Shown here one piece after another: positions 5,488 through 13,509 of a stretch of 23,226 nucleotides of DNA (the stretch's first letter is position 1; each line of letters opens with the position of its first letter). Origin of the DNA: JAWWBS01 sp033720815. Its GTDB lineage: Bacteria; Pseudomonadota; Gammaproteobacteria; Natronospirales; JAJUFS01. Location: the NCBI GenBank assembly GCA_033720815.1, contig JAWWBT010000019.1, forward strand, positions 1 through 23,226. Direction: 5' to 3'. The position numbers and the translations under genes were made by a program. The notes under the pieces were generated by a model that was not told where the DNA came from, made no database searches, and was given only the letters and a program-made list of their open reading frames with translations.

Positions 5488-7635
5488 TCAGAATTTTCCG
5501 TAGTAACCCTCTTTAAGTGCATCGTAGAGATTCGCGGCGGTATGCATTTCGCCGTCGTATTCGATCTCTTCGTCGCCCTTGGCTTCCACGACAGTGCCGT
5601 CTTCCAGCGTGAACTTGTACGTGGTGTTCTTCAGGTCGGTTTCCTTCACCAGTACGCCCTGGAACACTTCCGGGTTGAAGCGGAAGGTGGTGCAGCCCTT
5701 CAGGCCCTGTTCGTAGGCGTAGAGGTAGATGTCCTTGAAGTCTTCGTAGTCGTATTCCGTCGGCACGTTTGCCGTCTTGGAAATCGAGCTGTCGACCCAC
5801 TTCTGCGCGGCCGCCTGGATATCCACGTGTTCCTTCGGCGTGATCGTTTCCGCGGTGATGAAGTATTCCGGCAGCTTCTCGTCTTCCTTCTCGGAATACG
5901 GCATGGCCTTGGCATTCACCAGTTCGCGGTAGGCGAGCAGCTCGAAGCTGAACACGTCGACCTTTTCCTTCGACTTCTTGCCCTCGCGAATCACGTTACG
6001 GAAGTAGTGATGCGCGAAGCTGGGCTCGATGCCGTTGGAGGCGTTGTTCGCCAGGCTCAGGCTGATCGTGCCGGTCGGCGCTATGGAGCTGTGATGCGTG
6101 AAGCGGGCACCCACTTCACCAAGCCTTTCGACGAGTTCCGGTGCTTCTTCGGCAACGCGCTGCATGTAGCGCGAATACTTCGCGTGCAGCAGGCGGCCCG
6201 GTACCTTGTCACCGGCCTTGTAGCCATCCCGCTTCATTTCGGGACGCTTGCGCAGCATTTCTTCGGTGACGTCGAATTCCTCGACCATGATCGGCGCGGG
6301 GCCTTTCTCTTCGGCGAGTTCCAGCGCTTCTTCCCAACCGGCCAGCGCGAGTTCCTTCGCGACCTTTTCGGTGAATTCGATCGAGTTCGGCTCGCCGTAC
6401 TTCATGCGCAGCATGGTGGCGGTGGAACCCAGGCCGAGGAAGCCCATGCCATGACGACGCTTGCGCAGGATTTCATTGCGCTGGCCATCGAGCGGCAGGC
6501 CGTTGATCTCGACCACGTTGTCGAGCATGCGCGTAAACACCTTGACCACTTCGCGGAATTCTTCCCAGTCGAAGCGGGCGTCTGCGGTGAACGGGTCGCG
6601 CACGAACTTGGTGAGGTTCACGGAACCCAGCAGGCACGAACCGTACGGCGGCAGCGGCTGCTCGCCACAGGGGTTCGTGGCGCGGATGTTCTCGCAGAAC
6701 CAGTTGTTGTTCATCTGGTTGACCTTGTCGATCAGCACGAAGCCAGGCTCGGCGTAATCGTAGGTCGAGGTCATGATCATGTCCCAGACGCGGCGTGCCG
6801 GCAGCGTCTTGTAGATCTTGTGCGCCACCAGGTTGGATTCATTGGTGACGTACTTTTCCGGCGCCGGGAATTCGCGCCACACGACCTGTTCCGGATCATT
6901 GAGGTCTATTCCGTCGACGTCGACTTCCTTCTCGGTGATCGGGAAGGCGAGCTGCCAGTCGTCACCGGCCTTCACGGCTTCGACGAATTCTTCCGTCACC
7001 AGCAGCGAGAGGTTGAACTGGCGCAGGCGACCGTCTTCGCGCTTGGCGCGAATGAAGTCGAGCACGTCCGGATGACCGACATCGAAGGTGCCCATCTGCG
7101 CACCGCGGCGACCGCCGGCGGAGGAGACGGTGAAGCACATCTTGTCGTAGATATCCATGAACGACAGCGGGCCCGAAGTGTAGGCGCCGGCGCCCGACAC
7201 GTAGGCACCCTTCGGGCGCAGCGTCGAGAACTCGTAACCGATGCCGCAGCCGGCCTTCAGCGTGAGGCCTGCTTCGTGCACCTTGTTGAGGATGTCATCC
7301 ATCGAGTCGTTGATGGTGCCGGAGACGGTGCAGTTGATCGTCGAGGTCGCCGGCTTGTGAGCCTGGGCGCCTGCGTTCGAGGTGATGCGACCCGCCGGGA
7401 TTGCGCCCTTGCGCAGTGCCCAGAGGAAGCGGTCGTACCACTCGTCGCGCTTCGACTCCTCTTCAACGTCCGCGAGCGCGCGCGCGACGCGCTTGTAGGT
7501 ATCGTCCACGGTGTGGTCGATGACGGTGCCGTCTTTCGCCTTGAGGCGATACTTCTTGTCCCAGATATCCACCGATGCCGGCTGGACCGGGATTTCCTGG
7601 ACGGACTGAGGCGATGCTTTCAATACGGAACTCAT
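5488..7635 (-). CDS. nrdJa: Class II (adenosylcobalamin-dependent) ribonucleotide reductase, catalytic subunit NrdJa
   Basis: The 715-residue catalytic part of an oxygen-independent, B12-dependent ribonucleotide reductase, which converts ribonucleotides to deoxyribonucleotides. Features seen, numbered from the start at 7635: INCTVSG (C102, first reducible Cys), the GCGIGYEFSTLR and SAGGRRGAQMG segments, and ATNPCGEQPLPPYGSC with thiyl-radical Cys C323 and catalytic Glu E325; HHSSIAPTGTIS follows. The C-terminal redox cysteines are on NrdJb, so both subunits are needed. An ATG at 7671 in the same frame adds 12 residues, but AGGGAGG lies 11 bases before the ATG at 7635, within that extension, so I prefer 7635. 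The upstream region has NrdR-box-like and DnaA-box sequences, consistent with control by NrdR and the replication initiator. Confidence 0.96.
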   Translation of the reverse strand: MSSVLKASPQSVQEIPVQPASVDIWDKKYRLKAKDGTVIDHTVDDTYKRVARALADVEEESKRDEWYDRFLWALRKGAIPAGRITSNAGAQAHKPATSTINCTVSGTINDSMDDILNKVHEAGLTLKAGCGIGYEFSTLRPKGAYVSGAGAYTSGPLSFMDIYDKMCFTVSSAGGRRGAQMGTFDVGHPDVLDFIRAKREDGRLRQFNLSLLVTEEFVEAVKAGDDWQLAFPITEKEVDVDGIDLNDPEQVVWREFPAPEKYVTNESNLVAHKIYKTLPARRVWDMIMTSTYDYAEPGFVLIDKVNQMNNNWFCENIRATNPCGEQPLPPYGSCLLGSVNLTKFVRDPFTADARFDWEEFREVVKVFTRMLDNVVEINGLPLDGQRNEILRKRRHGMGFLGLGSTATMLRMKYGEPNSIEFTEKVAKELALAGWEEALELAEEKGPAPIMVEEFDVTEEMLRKRPEMKRDGYKAGDKVPGRLLHAKYSRYMQRVAEEAPELVERLGEVGARFTHHSSIAPTGTISLSLANNASNGIEPSFAHHYFRNVIREGKKSKEKVDVFSFELLAYRELVNAKAMPYSEKEDEKLPEYFITAETITPKEHVDIQAAAQKWVDSSISKTANVPTEYDYEDFKDIYLYAYEQGLKGCTTFRFNPEVFQGVLVKETDLKNTTYKFTLEDGTVVEAKGDEEIEYDGEMHTAANLYDALKEGYYGKF

Positions 7636-7769
7636 GCTGGATGAATCCTCCCTGTTCTTATTCATATTCAACCAGTTAGAAATAACTGAGAATCGCCGGC
7701 ACTTGCGCTTCCCTTACCGACGCCAGGCCCGGACTGCCCTCGCGACAGACCTTCCTGTGACCAACTCCA

Positions 7770-7791
7770 TGGATAAGCTGTGGATAAGCTG
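7770..7791. promoter_or_regulatory. DnaA box within an 11-bp tandem repeat upstream of nrdJa
   Basis: TGGATAAGCTG is repeated exactly in tandem (7770-7780 and 7781-7791). The junction makes a perfect DnaA box, TGTGGATAA (7779-7787, TTATCCACA on the minus strand); the first unit holds a two-mismatch version (CATGGATAA). In E. coli DnaA binds the nrdAB promoter region, so DnaA control of this reductase is plausible. It lies about 140-150 bases before the nrdJa start. Confidence 0.6.
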
Positions 7792-7802
7792 TGAACCCCC
7801 GA

Positions 7803-7818
7803 ACACAACATCTTGTGT
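7803..7818. promoter_or_regulatory. nrdR box: NrdR box 1
   Basis: ACACAACATCTTGTGT is a 16-bp near-palindrome close to the NrdR box consensus (ACACWATATATWGTGT). It is just downstream of the predicted transcription start of the nrdJa promoter, where bound NrdR would block initiation. Confidence 0.7.
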
Positions 7819-7830
7819 TACCGGGGAGTA

Positions 7831-7859
7831 AGACTAGTTTCAGGATTTACCCGAGTCAA
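7831..7859 (-). promoter_or_regulatory. Candidate sigma-70 promoter for nrdJa
   Basis: On the minus strand TTGACT (7859-7854) and TAGTCT (7836-7831) are separated by exactly 17 bases. The -35 is good and the -10 is weak (3 of 6). Transcription would start near 7824, directly before NrdR box 1, which supports the assignment. No experimental support. Confidence 0.4.
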
Positions 7860-7860
7860 G

Positions 7861-7882
7861 GCAGATTTCATGAAATTTCTGC
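7861..7882. repeat. AT-rich palindrome upstream of the nrdJa promoter
   Basis: GCAGA and TCTGC flank a TTTCATGAAA core, an inverted repeat with a one-base offset. It sits just upstream of the candidate -35 and could be an operator; no known regulator site is recognised. Confidence 0.4.
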
Positions 7883-7969
7883 ACTTTTTTCGCCTTTTAA
7901 ATCAACAACTTACAAAATGTTCTTTAATATCAGCAAGCTAGCGATTCAGGTTCCCCTCCTCGAAGGGTG

Positions 7970-7985
7970 GCACAACATATAGTGT
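7970..7985. promoter_or_regulatory. nrdR box: NrdR box 2 (distal)
   Basis: GCACAACATATAGTGT matches the NrdR box consensus well. It is 167 bases upstream of box 1 (start to start), close to 16 helical turns; NrdR boxes are normally only about three turns apart. The remaining bases 7986-8066 show no gene. Confidence 0.6.
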
Positions 7986-8066
7986 GAAGAAGCCCTGTGC
8001 AAGCCAAAAACCCGCCAATCGGGCCACGAGATATGGTTTCGGGGCCTGGATCACGCACAGTCGCCA

Positions 8067-8100
8067 AGAAAAAACGGGCCCCGTGGGGCCCGTTTCCTTT
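8067..8100 (-). terminator. Rho-independent terminator of the hydrolase operon
   Basis: A perfect 11-bp stem (8072-8082 with 8085-8095; AAACGGGCCCC) has a 2-base central turn and a run of T on the minus strand. It lies 22 bases after the stop of the gene at 8122. The plus-strand side is also T-rich, so it may work in both directions. Confidence 0.85.
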
Positions 8101-8121
8101 TGCACCAATGCAGTGCGAGGT

Positions 8122-9264
8122 TCAGAAGCGATCGCGACTGTGCTCACGGGCGGCGGCTCGCTTGCTGGCCGGCATCTCGATGGCCGGCTCGGCACTCATG
8201 GTCGCCGTGCTCGCCTGTGGAGTGAGCGGCAGGGAAAGCTCGGCGGCGAGACCCATGCTTTCCATGTCGAGCACGCGAATCACCACTTCATTCGCCGCTG
8301 CCGCACTGGGCGGACGCGGCAGGCGGATGTTCGGTCGGTTGCGGCTCTTTTCGATGCCGACCTGCTCCCGCGCGAACGCCAGCGCCTGGCCATCTCGGCC
8401 AAATACCGCTTCGATGCGATAGCGACCGGTTGCCGCCAGCGAAAACTCGAGCGCATCGGCATCGACACGCACATCAGCCTGCGACAGGCTGATCCTGCTT
8501 TCGCTCACCATGCTGCGGGCACTGGTGGTGCGGCGGAATGCCGAACCCGTGCCAAGCTCGCCACTCGCGTCGACCCGCATCACGATTTCGCGCATGCCCT
8601 GCACCTTCGGCGCGGCAAACATCGCGGTGTGGATGCCATCGCCGGCCTGAAGGTCGGCGCCCTGGCCGTCATCGCGCAACGCGACTTTCCCGACACCGCG
8701 AATTCTCGCCACGACTTCGGCCTGCGCGTCGGCCGGCAGTTGCGCCGTCAGCGTCAGCGGCTTGCCGGACTGCGTAGCCAGCGGTCGCGCCTGGACCGTC
8801 ATCGCAACGGGACTATCCGGCTGCATCACTGCATAACGCAACTGGCCGGACTTGCGTGCCGATTCGACCGTGAGGCGGTTCGATTGCGCCGGCAGCGAAT
8901 CGAGCGCAATGCGGCTACCGACGGCAGGCACATCCATGCTGGCCAGCGCCGGGTTATCAAAGCCGCGGGCCGGCAGGCGCCTTTCATAGTCATTGGCGTG
9001 AGGGCCACCGGCCTGCGGCGCGCGCACGGCCAGCGGTTGCTCATCGAAGACGACCAGCACGGCGTTTTCCGGTGTGTCGATTGGCAGGTCGAGCGCCGCC
9101 TGGCCATTGGTAATGCGCGTGGAACCCACGAACAGGCGTGATTCATGGGCCGGGCCGGCCTTGCCGGGTTCCGGCATGGCGCCGTGCGCAAGCGGCCCGG
9201 ATTCGCCTGCCTGCACGGACAGGGGCAAGGCGAGCAAGAGAAGAATGTTCATTCGAATAGTCAT
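8122..9264 (-). CDS. Secreted protein with Ig-like (choice-of-anchor-type) domain, unknown function
   Basis: A 380-residue exported protein. A signal peptide is clear (MNILLLLALPLSVQA, cleavage near residue 19). The segment VALRDDGQGADLQAGDGIHTA (about 195-215) matches the DDG-x-AGDG calcium-type turn seen in extracellular Ig-like and choice-of-anchor domains, including proteins annotated DUF4785; I am not certain of the exact family. No catalytic motif is seen. The C-terminal 30 residues are Ala/Arg-rich and low complexity. AAGGAGG stands 6 bases before the ATG and overlaps the stop of the upstream hydrolase gene 11 bases away, so the two are one operon. It could help secrete, fold or anchor the hydrolase, or be an independent surface protein; this is inferred from context. 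Confidence 0.8.
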   Translation of the reverse strand: MTIRMNILLLLALPLSVQAGESGPLAHGAMPEPGKAGPAHESRLFVGSTRITNGQAALDLPIDTPENAVLVVFDEQPLAVRAPQAGGPHANDYERRLPARGFDNPALASMDVPAVGSRIALDSLPAQSNRLTVESARKSGQLRYAVMQPDSPVAMTVQARPLATQSGKPLTLTAQLPADAQAEVVARIRGVGKVALRDDGQGADLQAGDGIHTAMFAAPKVQGMREIVMRVDASGELGTGSAFRRTTSARSMVSESRISLSQADVRVDADALEFSLAATGRYRIEAVFGRDGQALAFAREQVGIEKSRNRPNIRLPRPPSAAAANEVVIRVLDMESMGLAAELSLPLTPQASTATMSAEPAIEMPASKRAAAREHSRDRF

Positions 9265-9275
9265 TGCATGCCTCC

Positions 9276-10118
9276 TTAGAAGTCCGTGCCGAGCGCATCA
9301 CCGATCTGGCGATAGTCGTTGCGGCGGTTGTGGTGATGGTTGGCTTCGGTACGGAACCACTGGCTCCCCACTGCCTCGGCGGAATATTCGGAAACGACGC
9401 CGTCATCCTCGCCCGGCATGCCGGCAATGCCGGAAATGGTCGCGAGGCCAATGTCTTCGATATGGAAGCGGTAGTAGTAGTCGTTCCAGAGGCCGTACCC
9501 GGAAATCCACCAGAAGGTCTTCGGCAGGGCAGGGCGACCGCTGGTGCCCTTCAGCCAGTACTCGTTGTAGTAGGCCATCGAGTCGGTGGTGCAATTCTTC
9601 GTCGAATCGGTGCCCTGCCCGACCCAGTCCACGATCCAGCCGGTGAACCAGCTGCCCGACAGCGTGCCGGCCACGTCCGCGGCCTCGCTGCCCTTCTGGG
9701 GGGCGGCAATGGTGTTCACCCAGCGGGTGGCATTGATGATGGTCGGATAGCGGGAATCCCAGTCGGGATTGGAGAAGATCCAGCGAATCACCACGCCCCC
9801 GAAGGAATGCGTGTTGATGACGAGGTCATCGATGTTCTCGGTGGTGATGAAGGTGTAGAGCTGGTCGGCCACCTGGTCGGCGGCCTGCCACATGTAGCGG
9901 GTGCCGTCGTAATGCACGACTTCGACCGGCACCGAGTAGCCCTTACTGGATGCGCGGATCATGTCCTCACCCCAGTAGGCCCGTGCCACCGACGCGTTGG
10001 CGAGATCGCTCCCGCCCTTGCCATGAACCAGCGCCATGCCGGTTCCCGCAAATGCCGGCGACGCCATCGCCAGCAGGGCCGCAGCGAGGCCGCTGCGCCA
10101 CAGGTATCGGATACTCAT
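9276..10118 (-). CDS. Secreted alpha/beta hydrolase (lipase/esterase-like)
   Basis: A 280-residue exported hydrolase with signal peptide (MSIRYLWRSGLAAALLAMASPAFA). The nucleophile elbow is THSFGG with Ser105, preceded by DDLVINT, as in alpha/beta hydrolases. An early VHGKGG (31-36) fits the oxyanion-hole HG motif. Asp238 or Asp239 in PGEDDGVVS and one of the histidines 261-263 fit the rest of the triad. The elbow has Thr at the first position instead of Gly, known in some lipases. The middle is rich in Trp/Tyr, which suits a hydrophobic or polymeric substrate. The substrate is not determinable. GGGGGG lies 5 bases before the ATG. First gene of a two-gene operon. Confidence 0.85.
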   Translation of the reverse strand: MSIRYLWRSGLAAALLAMASPAFAGTGMALVHGKGGSDLANASVARAYWGEDMIRASSKGYSVPVEVVHYDGTRYMWQAADQVADQLYTFITTENIDDLVINTHSFGGVVIRWIFSNPDWDSRYPTIINATRWVNTIAAPQKGSEAADVAGTLSGSWFTGWIVDWVGQGTDSTKNCTTDSMAYYNEYWLKGTSGRPALPKTFWWISGYGLWNDYYYRFHIEDIGLATISGIAGMPGEDDGVVSEYSAEAVGSQWFRTEANHHHNRRNDYRQIGDALGTDF

Positions 10119-10482
10119 GATTCCCCCCTTTCAGGAATGCAGGTTTTTCGTTGCAAGCTTCCCTGCTTCCCCTTTCCCTGAGCTTGTCGTACGCGAATGT
10201 TGCAGCGCATGCAAACGACCGTTTCACACGATTGTTCGAAGGGCTCTTTTATCGATCATTTGCCGAACTATTGACGGTTCGACGCCAGGGCAACCGAAAA
10301 TGTCCGGAGTCGTCCTAAACTTGCTGCTGCGCTGCGTTTCGGGAAAAAATGCCACCGCTTCGTTGCGACGAAGCGTTCACGGCCCGGCTTGGGCCTTTGG
10401 GGAATCCGCGACACTCAGGGAAGAGTCCTGGCCAGCCTGGCCGATCCAACCCCGGGGCGTCGCATGCTTCTGGGGGAATCAG
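10119..10482. other. Divergent intergenic region, no gene seen
   Basis: This 364-bp stretch separates the minus-strand hydrolase operon from the plus-strand lipoprotein gene and must hold both promoters, but no convincing -35/-10 pair stands out. An 8-bp perfect hairpin (CGCTTCGT/ACGAAGCG, 10356-10375) and a GGCCC/GGGCC stem followed by TTT (about 10380-10397) could form leader structures for the lipoprotein mRNA. A reading frame in phase with the lipoprotein continues upstream through here, but its translation is not protein-like. Confidence 0.5.
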
Positions 10483-12597
10483 ATGAATATCCTTTCTACG
10501 GCGCGACAGGTCGCGCTGGCACTTTTCTGCGCGCTCGCACTGGTGGCCTGCGGCGGCGGCTCTTCCGGCGGCGGTGATACCACCGGCGACAGCAGTGGTG
10601 GTGGTGACGGCGGAAACAACGAGAAGCCGACGGCGCAGATCGTGTTCCCGCCAGACGGTTCGCTGGCTACAGCGGATTCGCTCACGGTGCGCGGAACGGC
10701 CAGCGACGACTCCGGCGTCAACGCAGTCACCGTGAACGGCGTCGCGGCAAGTTCGAGTGATGGTTTTCAGACATGGACCGCCGTGGTTCCCCTCGCCGGG
10801 GACTCCGTCGAAATCCGTGTTGCTGTCGAAGACGATGCCGGCGAAAGCACCACCGCTGCGGATACCGTAACCATCCTGCGGGATGACCTGCATGTCGTTT
10901 ACCCGCGTGCCGTCGAGGTCGCGGCCAGCGGCGGCTACATTATCGCGAGCAGCGGCAACCGTTCGCTGTTCAAGGTGGATCCCGACTCCGGCACCCCGGA
11001 CCTGCTTTCCGGGGCAACCCGCGGTACGGGTCCGCTGATTTCGCACCCGACAGCAATCAGCCTGGGTGTCGACGATAACGTCGTTGTTGCCGATTTCCAC
11101 CTTGCGGCGGTGTTCTCGGTCGACCTCGACACGGGCAATCGGCAACTCGTCAGCGGGAACGCGCGCGGCACGGGCCCGGCATTCGGGGACAATCTTCGCG
11201 ACCTCACCGTGGACCCGTCCTCCGGCACCATCTACGTGCTGGGCACGACGACCTACAACGATTTCCAGGTGCTGGCCGTGGACCCCGCAACGGGCAACCG
11301 CAGCCTTGTCGGTAACGCCATGACCCTCACCGGCACCGTGCCGACCTTCCCGCTCTCGCTGGCCTATGACACGGTGGGGGACCGCCTGATCCTCTCCGAC
11401 GACACGAATATCCTCGTCGCCCTGGACGTCGATTCCGGTGTCGCATCGACGCTTGCACCCTCGGTTGGCGACCTGCCGCAGATGGCCAGTTCGATTGTCT
11501 TCGATGCCACCGGCAACCGGGTGTTTCTCTACGATGCGTGGAGCGAGGAGTTCTTCAAGGTCGAGCTCGATACCGGCATGTCCACGCTCATCGGGGGCGC
11601 CACCGAGGGCACCACGCCGCAGACCATTCTGTTCGGCATGGCGATCGACAACGACACGCTGGTTTCCCCGCTGCCCGTGTACCGCGAGCTCATGGCGATC
11701 GACACGTCCACCGGTAATCGTGACCTCATGCTGGCCGACACGATCGGAAATGTCGGCATCGGCCCGCGCCTCTCGCCCTATTCCGTGGCGCAGGCGGCGG
11801 ACCTGGACAGTGGCAGGATATGGGCCATCGACCGTGATACGAACAAGCTGATCCTGGTCGATACCACGAGCGGCGAGCGCAGTACCGTTGCCACCCTGTC
11901 TTCGGGCTACGACCAGTTGCTGTTCTCCGCCACGCGCCAACAGTTGATCGCGGTAAATCGCGGCGACATCGACCTGGTTGACCCCGAAACGGGCGACATC
12001 GATCCCTTGCAGCCCATGCCGGCCGGCTTCACCTGCCTCGATACGCCGGGCTACGGCCTGTTCGAAGCAGCCGACCTCGGCCAGCTGCTGATGACCTGCT
12101 ACGGCGAAGACCAGGTGGTTGCGTTCGACATTGATGCCTGGAGCTATTCCGAGTTCTCCGGCGCGACCATGGGCACGGGCGTGACGATTCCCGATCCATA
12201 CCGTATCGAGCGCGACACGGACCGGGCGCGCTTCCTGGTCATGAGCCGCGACGGCACGCTTTACGGCGTGGATGAAACGACGCGCGACCGGACGCTGCTT
12301 GGCAGCCTTCCCGGCCTCATGTCGGGAACATTGCTGGGTGCGAGTGACATCACCATGAGCCCGGATGGCAGCGCGCTGATCGTGCTGGACGGTCGCACCA
12401 GCCGCGTCGGCAGCGTGACCCCGGACACCCTCTCGGCGGATATCGTCGCTGGCCATGGCGCAGGGTCCACATCGGTCTATCCCTTTGCCGGCGAGATATT
12501 CGTGTCGGCAAATGGCGAGTTCGCCTGGGTGATTGCCTATAGCGAAATCGTCAAGATCGACCTGGTGGGCGGCGACCACGTCACCGTTTCACGCTGA
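10483..12597 (+). CDS. Lipoprotein with Ig-like domain and beta-propeller-like repeats
   Basis: A 704-residue lipoprotein. The signal peptide ends in the lipobox LVAC with Cys23, followed by a Gly/Ser/Asp linker (about 24-48). An Ig/bacterial-big-like domain follows (about 50-130: PTAQIVFPPDG, VRGTASDDSGVNAVTVNG). The rest consists of degenerate repeats of about 45-60 residues typical of beta-propellers, recognisable by VDPDSGTPDLLSG, VDPATGNRSLVG, IDTSTGNRDLML and similar, often followed by RGTGP-like turns. No catalytic motif is visible. It probably acts as a binding or structural protein on the outer membrane. I chose the ATG at 10483 because GGGGGA precedes it by 6-7 bases and the signal peptide starts there. 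A strong terminator follows. The ligand is unknown. Confidence 0.85.
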   Translation: MNILSTARQVALALFCALALVACGGGSSGGGDTTGDSSGGGDGGNNEKPTAQIVFPPDGSLATADSLTVRGTASDDSGVNAVTVNGVAASSSDGFQTWTAVVPLAGDSVEIRVAVEDDAGESTTAADTVTILRDDLHVVYPRAVEVAASGGYIIASSGNRSLFKVDPDSGTPDLLSGATRGTGPLISHPTAISLGVDDNVVVADFHLAAVFSVDLDTGNRQLVSGNARGTGPAFGDNLRDLTVDPSSGTIYVLGTTTYNDFQVLAVDPATGNRSLVGNAMTLTGTVPTFPLSLAYDTVGDRLILSDDTNILVALDVDSGVASTLAPSVGDLPQMASSIVFDATGNRVFLYDAWSEEFFKVELDTGMSTLIGGATEGTTPQTILFGMAIDNDTLVSPLPVYRELMAIDTSTGNRDLMLADTIGNVGIGPRLSPYSVAQAADLDSGRIWAIDRDTNKLILVDTTSGERSTVATLSSGYDQLLFSATRQQLIAVNRGDIDLVDPETGDIDPLQPMPAGFTCLDTPGYGLFEAADLGQLLMTCYGEDQVVAFDIDAWSYSEFSGATMGTGVTIPDPYRIERDTDRARFLVMSRDGTLYGVDETTRDRTLLGSLPGLMSGTLLGASDITMSPDGSALIVLDGRTSRVGSVTPDTLSADIVAGHGAGSTSVYPFAGEIFVSANGEFAWVIAYSEIVKIDLVGGDHVTVSR

Positions 12598-12618
12598 ACC
12601 CACTTCACGCGGGCAGGG

Positions 12619-12650
12619 AAAACGGGCCCTCTCGGGCCCGTTTTCTTTTG
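12619..12650 (+). terminator. Rho-independent terminator after the lipoprotein gene
   Basis: Arms 12619-12629 (AAAACGGGCCC) and 12634-12644 form an 11-bp perfect stem with a TCTC loop and a T-rich tail (TTTTCTTTT). It starts 22 bases after the stop codon. Confidence 0.9.
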
Positions 12651-12661
12651 CCCTTGCGCCC

Positions 12662-12689
12662 CTTGAAAACCTCCACGGTGCCCCTAGAT
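12662..12689 (+). promoter_or_regulatory. Sigma-32 (heat-shock) promoter of hsp20
   Basis: CTTGAA (12662-12667) and CCCCTAGAT (12681-12689) are separated by 13 bases, matching the sigma-32 form CTTGAA-N13..17-CCCCATNT. It lies about 45 bases before the small heat-shock protein start, so heat-shock control is likely. Confidence 0.7.
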
Positions 12690-12732
12690 ACGGTTTCAAC
12701 AGAGTAACAACCGAATCGTGGAGGTAATGACC

Positions 12733-13182
12733 ATGAGCCTGATTCGCTACCAGCCGCTCCGGTACGCCGGCGGCATCAACCAGCTGCACAACGAGATCAA
12801 CCGCCTGTTCGACAATTTCGGACCGGAACAGGACGCCACCCCCGCGGTGGACTGGACCCCGGCCGTGGATGTCTCGGAAGAGGAAAACCGCTACGTCATT
12901 CATGCCGACGTGCCGGGCGTGGACCCGAAGGATATCGAGGTCACCCTGGAAGACGGCGTGCTGACCATCCGTGGCGAGCGCCGCAACGAGAAGAGCGTCG
13001 AGGAGAAGGGCTTCCGCCGTGTCGAGCGTTTCTCGGGCAGCTTCTACCGCCGCTTCACGCTGCCGGACACCGCGGATTCCGAAAACATCACTGCCGAGAC
13101 GAAGCACGGCGTGCTGGAACTCGTGATCCCGAAGCAGGAGAAGGTTCAGCCGCGCCGCATCGCGGTAAAGGGCAAGGCCTGA
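12733..13182 (+). CDS. Small heat-shock protein, Hsp20/alpha-crystallin family
   Basis: A 150-residue ATP-independent holdase chaperone that binds unfolding proteins. The alpha-crystallin domain spans about 40-140: WTPAVDVSEEENRYVIHADVPGV, then VTLEDGVLTIRGER, and the conserved C-terminal GVLELVIPK (A/GxLxxxxPK signature). FYRRFTLPDT precedes it. There is no signal peptide, so it is cytosolic. GGAGG lies 8 bases before the ATG at 12733. An ATG two codons upstream and a GTG at 12718 are in frame but too close to or overlapping the Shine-Dalgarno. It is preceded by a sigma-32-like promoter. A copy of its last 12 codons lies just downstream. Confidence 0.95.
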   Translation: MSLIRYQPLRYAGGINQLHNEINRLFDNFGPEQDATPAVDWTPAVDVSEEENRYVIHADVPGVDPKDIEVTLEDGVLTIRGERRNEKSVEEKGFRRVERFSGSFYRRFTLPDTADSENITAETKHGVLELVIPKQEKVQPRRIAVKGKA

Positions 13183-13219
13183 GCACACGACGCGAAAGCT
13201 GAAGCTCGAGGAAGAGCTC

Positions 13220-13255
13220 CAGCCGCGCCGCATCGCGGTAAACGGCAAGGACTGA
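13220..13255 (+). pseudogene. Duplicated 3' tail of the hsp20 gene
   Basis: Bases 13220-13255 repeat the last 36 bases of hsp20 (13147-13182) with two mismatches, including the stop codon; it would read QPRRIAVNGKD. The frame stays open upstream for several codons (KLEEEL) but has no start. It is either the remnant of a second hsp20 copy removed by deletion or a local tail duplication. Confidence 0.7.
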
Positions 13256-13509
13256 ACCTGCTGTAAAGAAACAGGAACACTAGTTGGCAGTCCCTGCACA
13301 TGGCGGTCTCCCCTGCCGCCGCCCCGACGAGGGGAATTGTGCAGGAAACAGGGAAGTCGACCGCCGCCCGGAACCCCTCGCCGGGCGGCGGGTCTGAGTC
13401 AGGGACGCGCGAAACTTGCGCCGGGTGCCTTACCCCTCCCCCCTCTCGGGCATCCGGCGTAAGCTTTCGCCTTTATCAATACATTCAAACCGCAAACGGA
13501 AGGAACACC
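13256..13509. other. Intergenic region before the degQ-like gene, no gene seen
   Basis: The stretch contains a GC-rich hairpin (about 13359-13394, a GCCGCCCGG stem against CCGGGCGGC) without a T-run. A reading frame in phase with the protease continues upstream to 13300 but is not protein-like. No sigma-E-type promoter is convincing. Confidence 0.4.

Noticed and set aside
5425..7644. 739-codon plus-strand ORF opposite nrdJa
   Set aside because: Antisense shadow caused by GC-rich codon use; nrdJa is unmistakable, and the product is His/Val/Arg-biased without domains.
7984..9141. 385-codon plus-strand ORF opposite the Ig-like secreted protein
   Set aside because: Runs through a terminator hairpin and is antisense to a gene with a perfect Shine-Dalgarno and signal peptide.
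10315..12579. 754-codon minus-strand ORF opposite the lipoprotein gene
   Set aside because: The composition is shadow-like and there is no ribosome site; the plus strand has signal peptide, lipobox and repeats.
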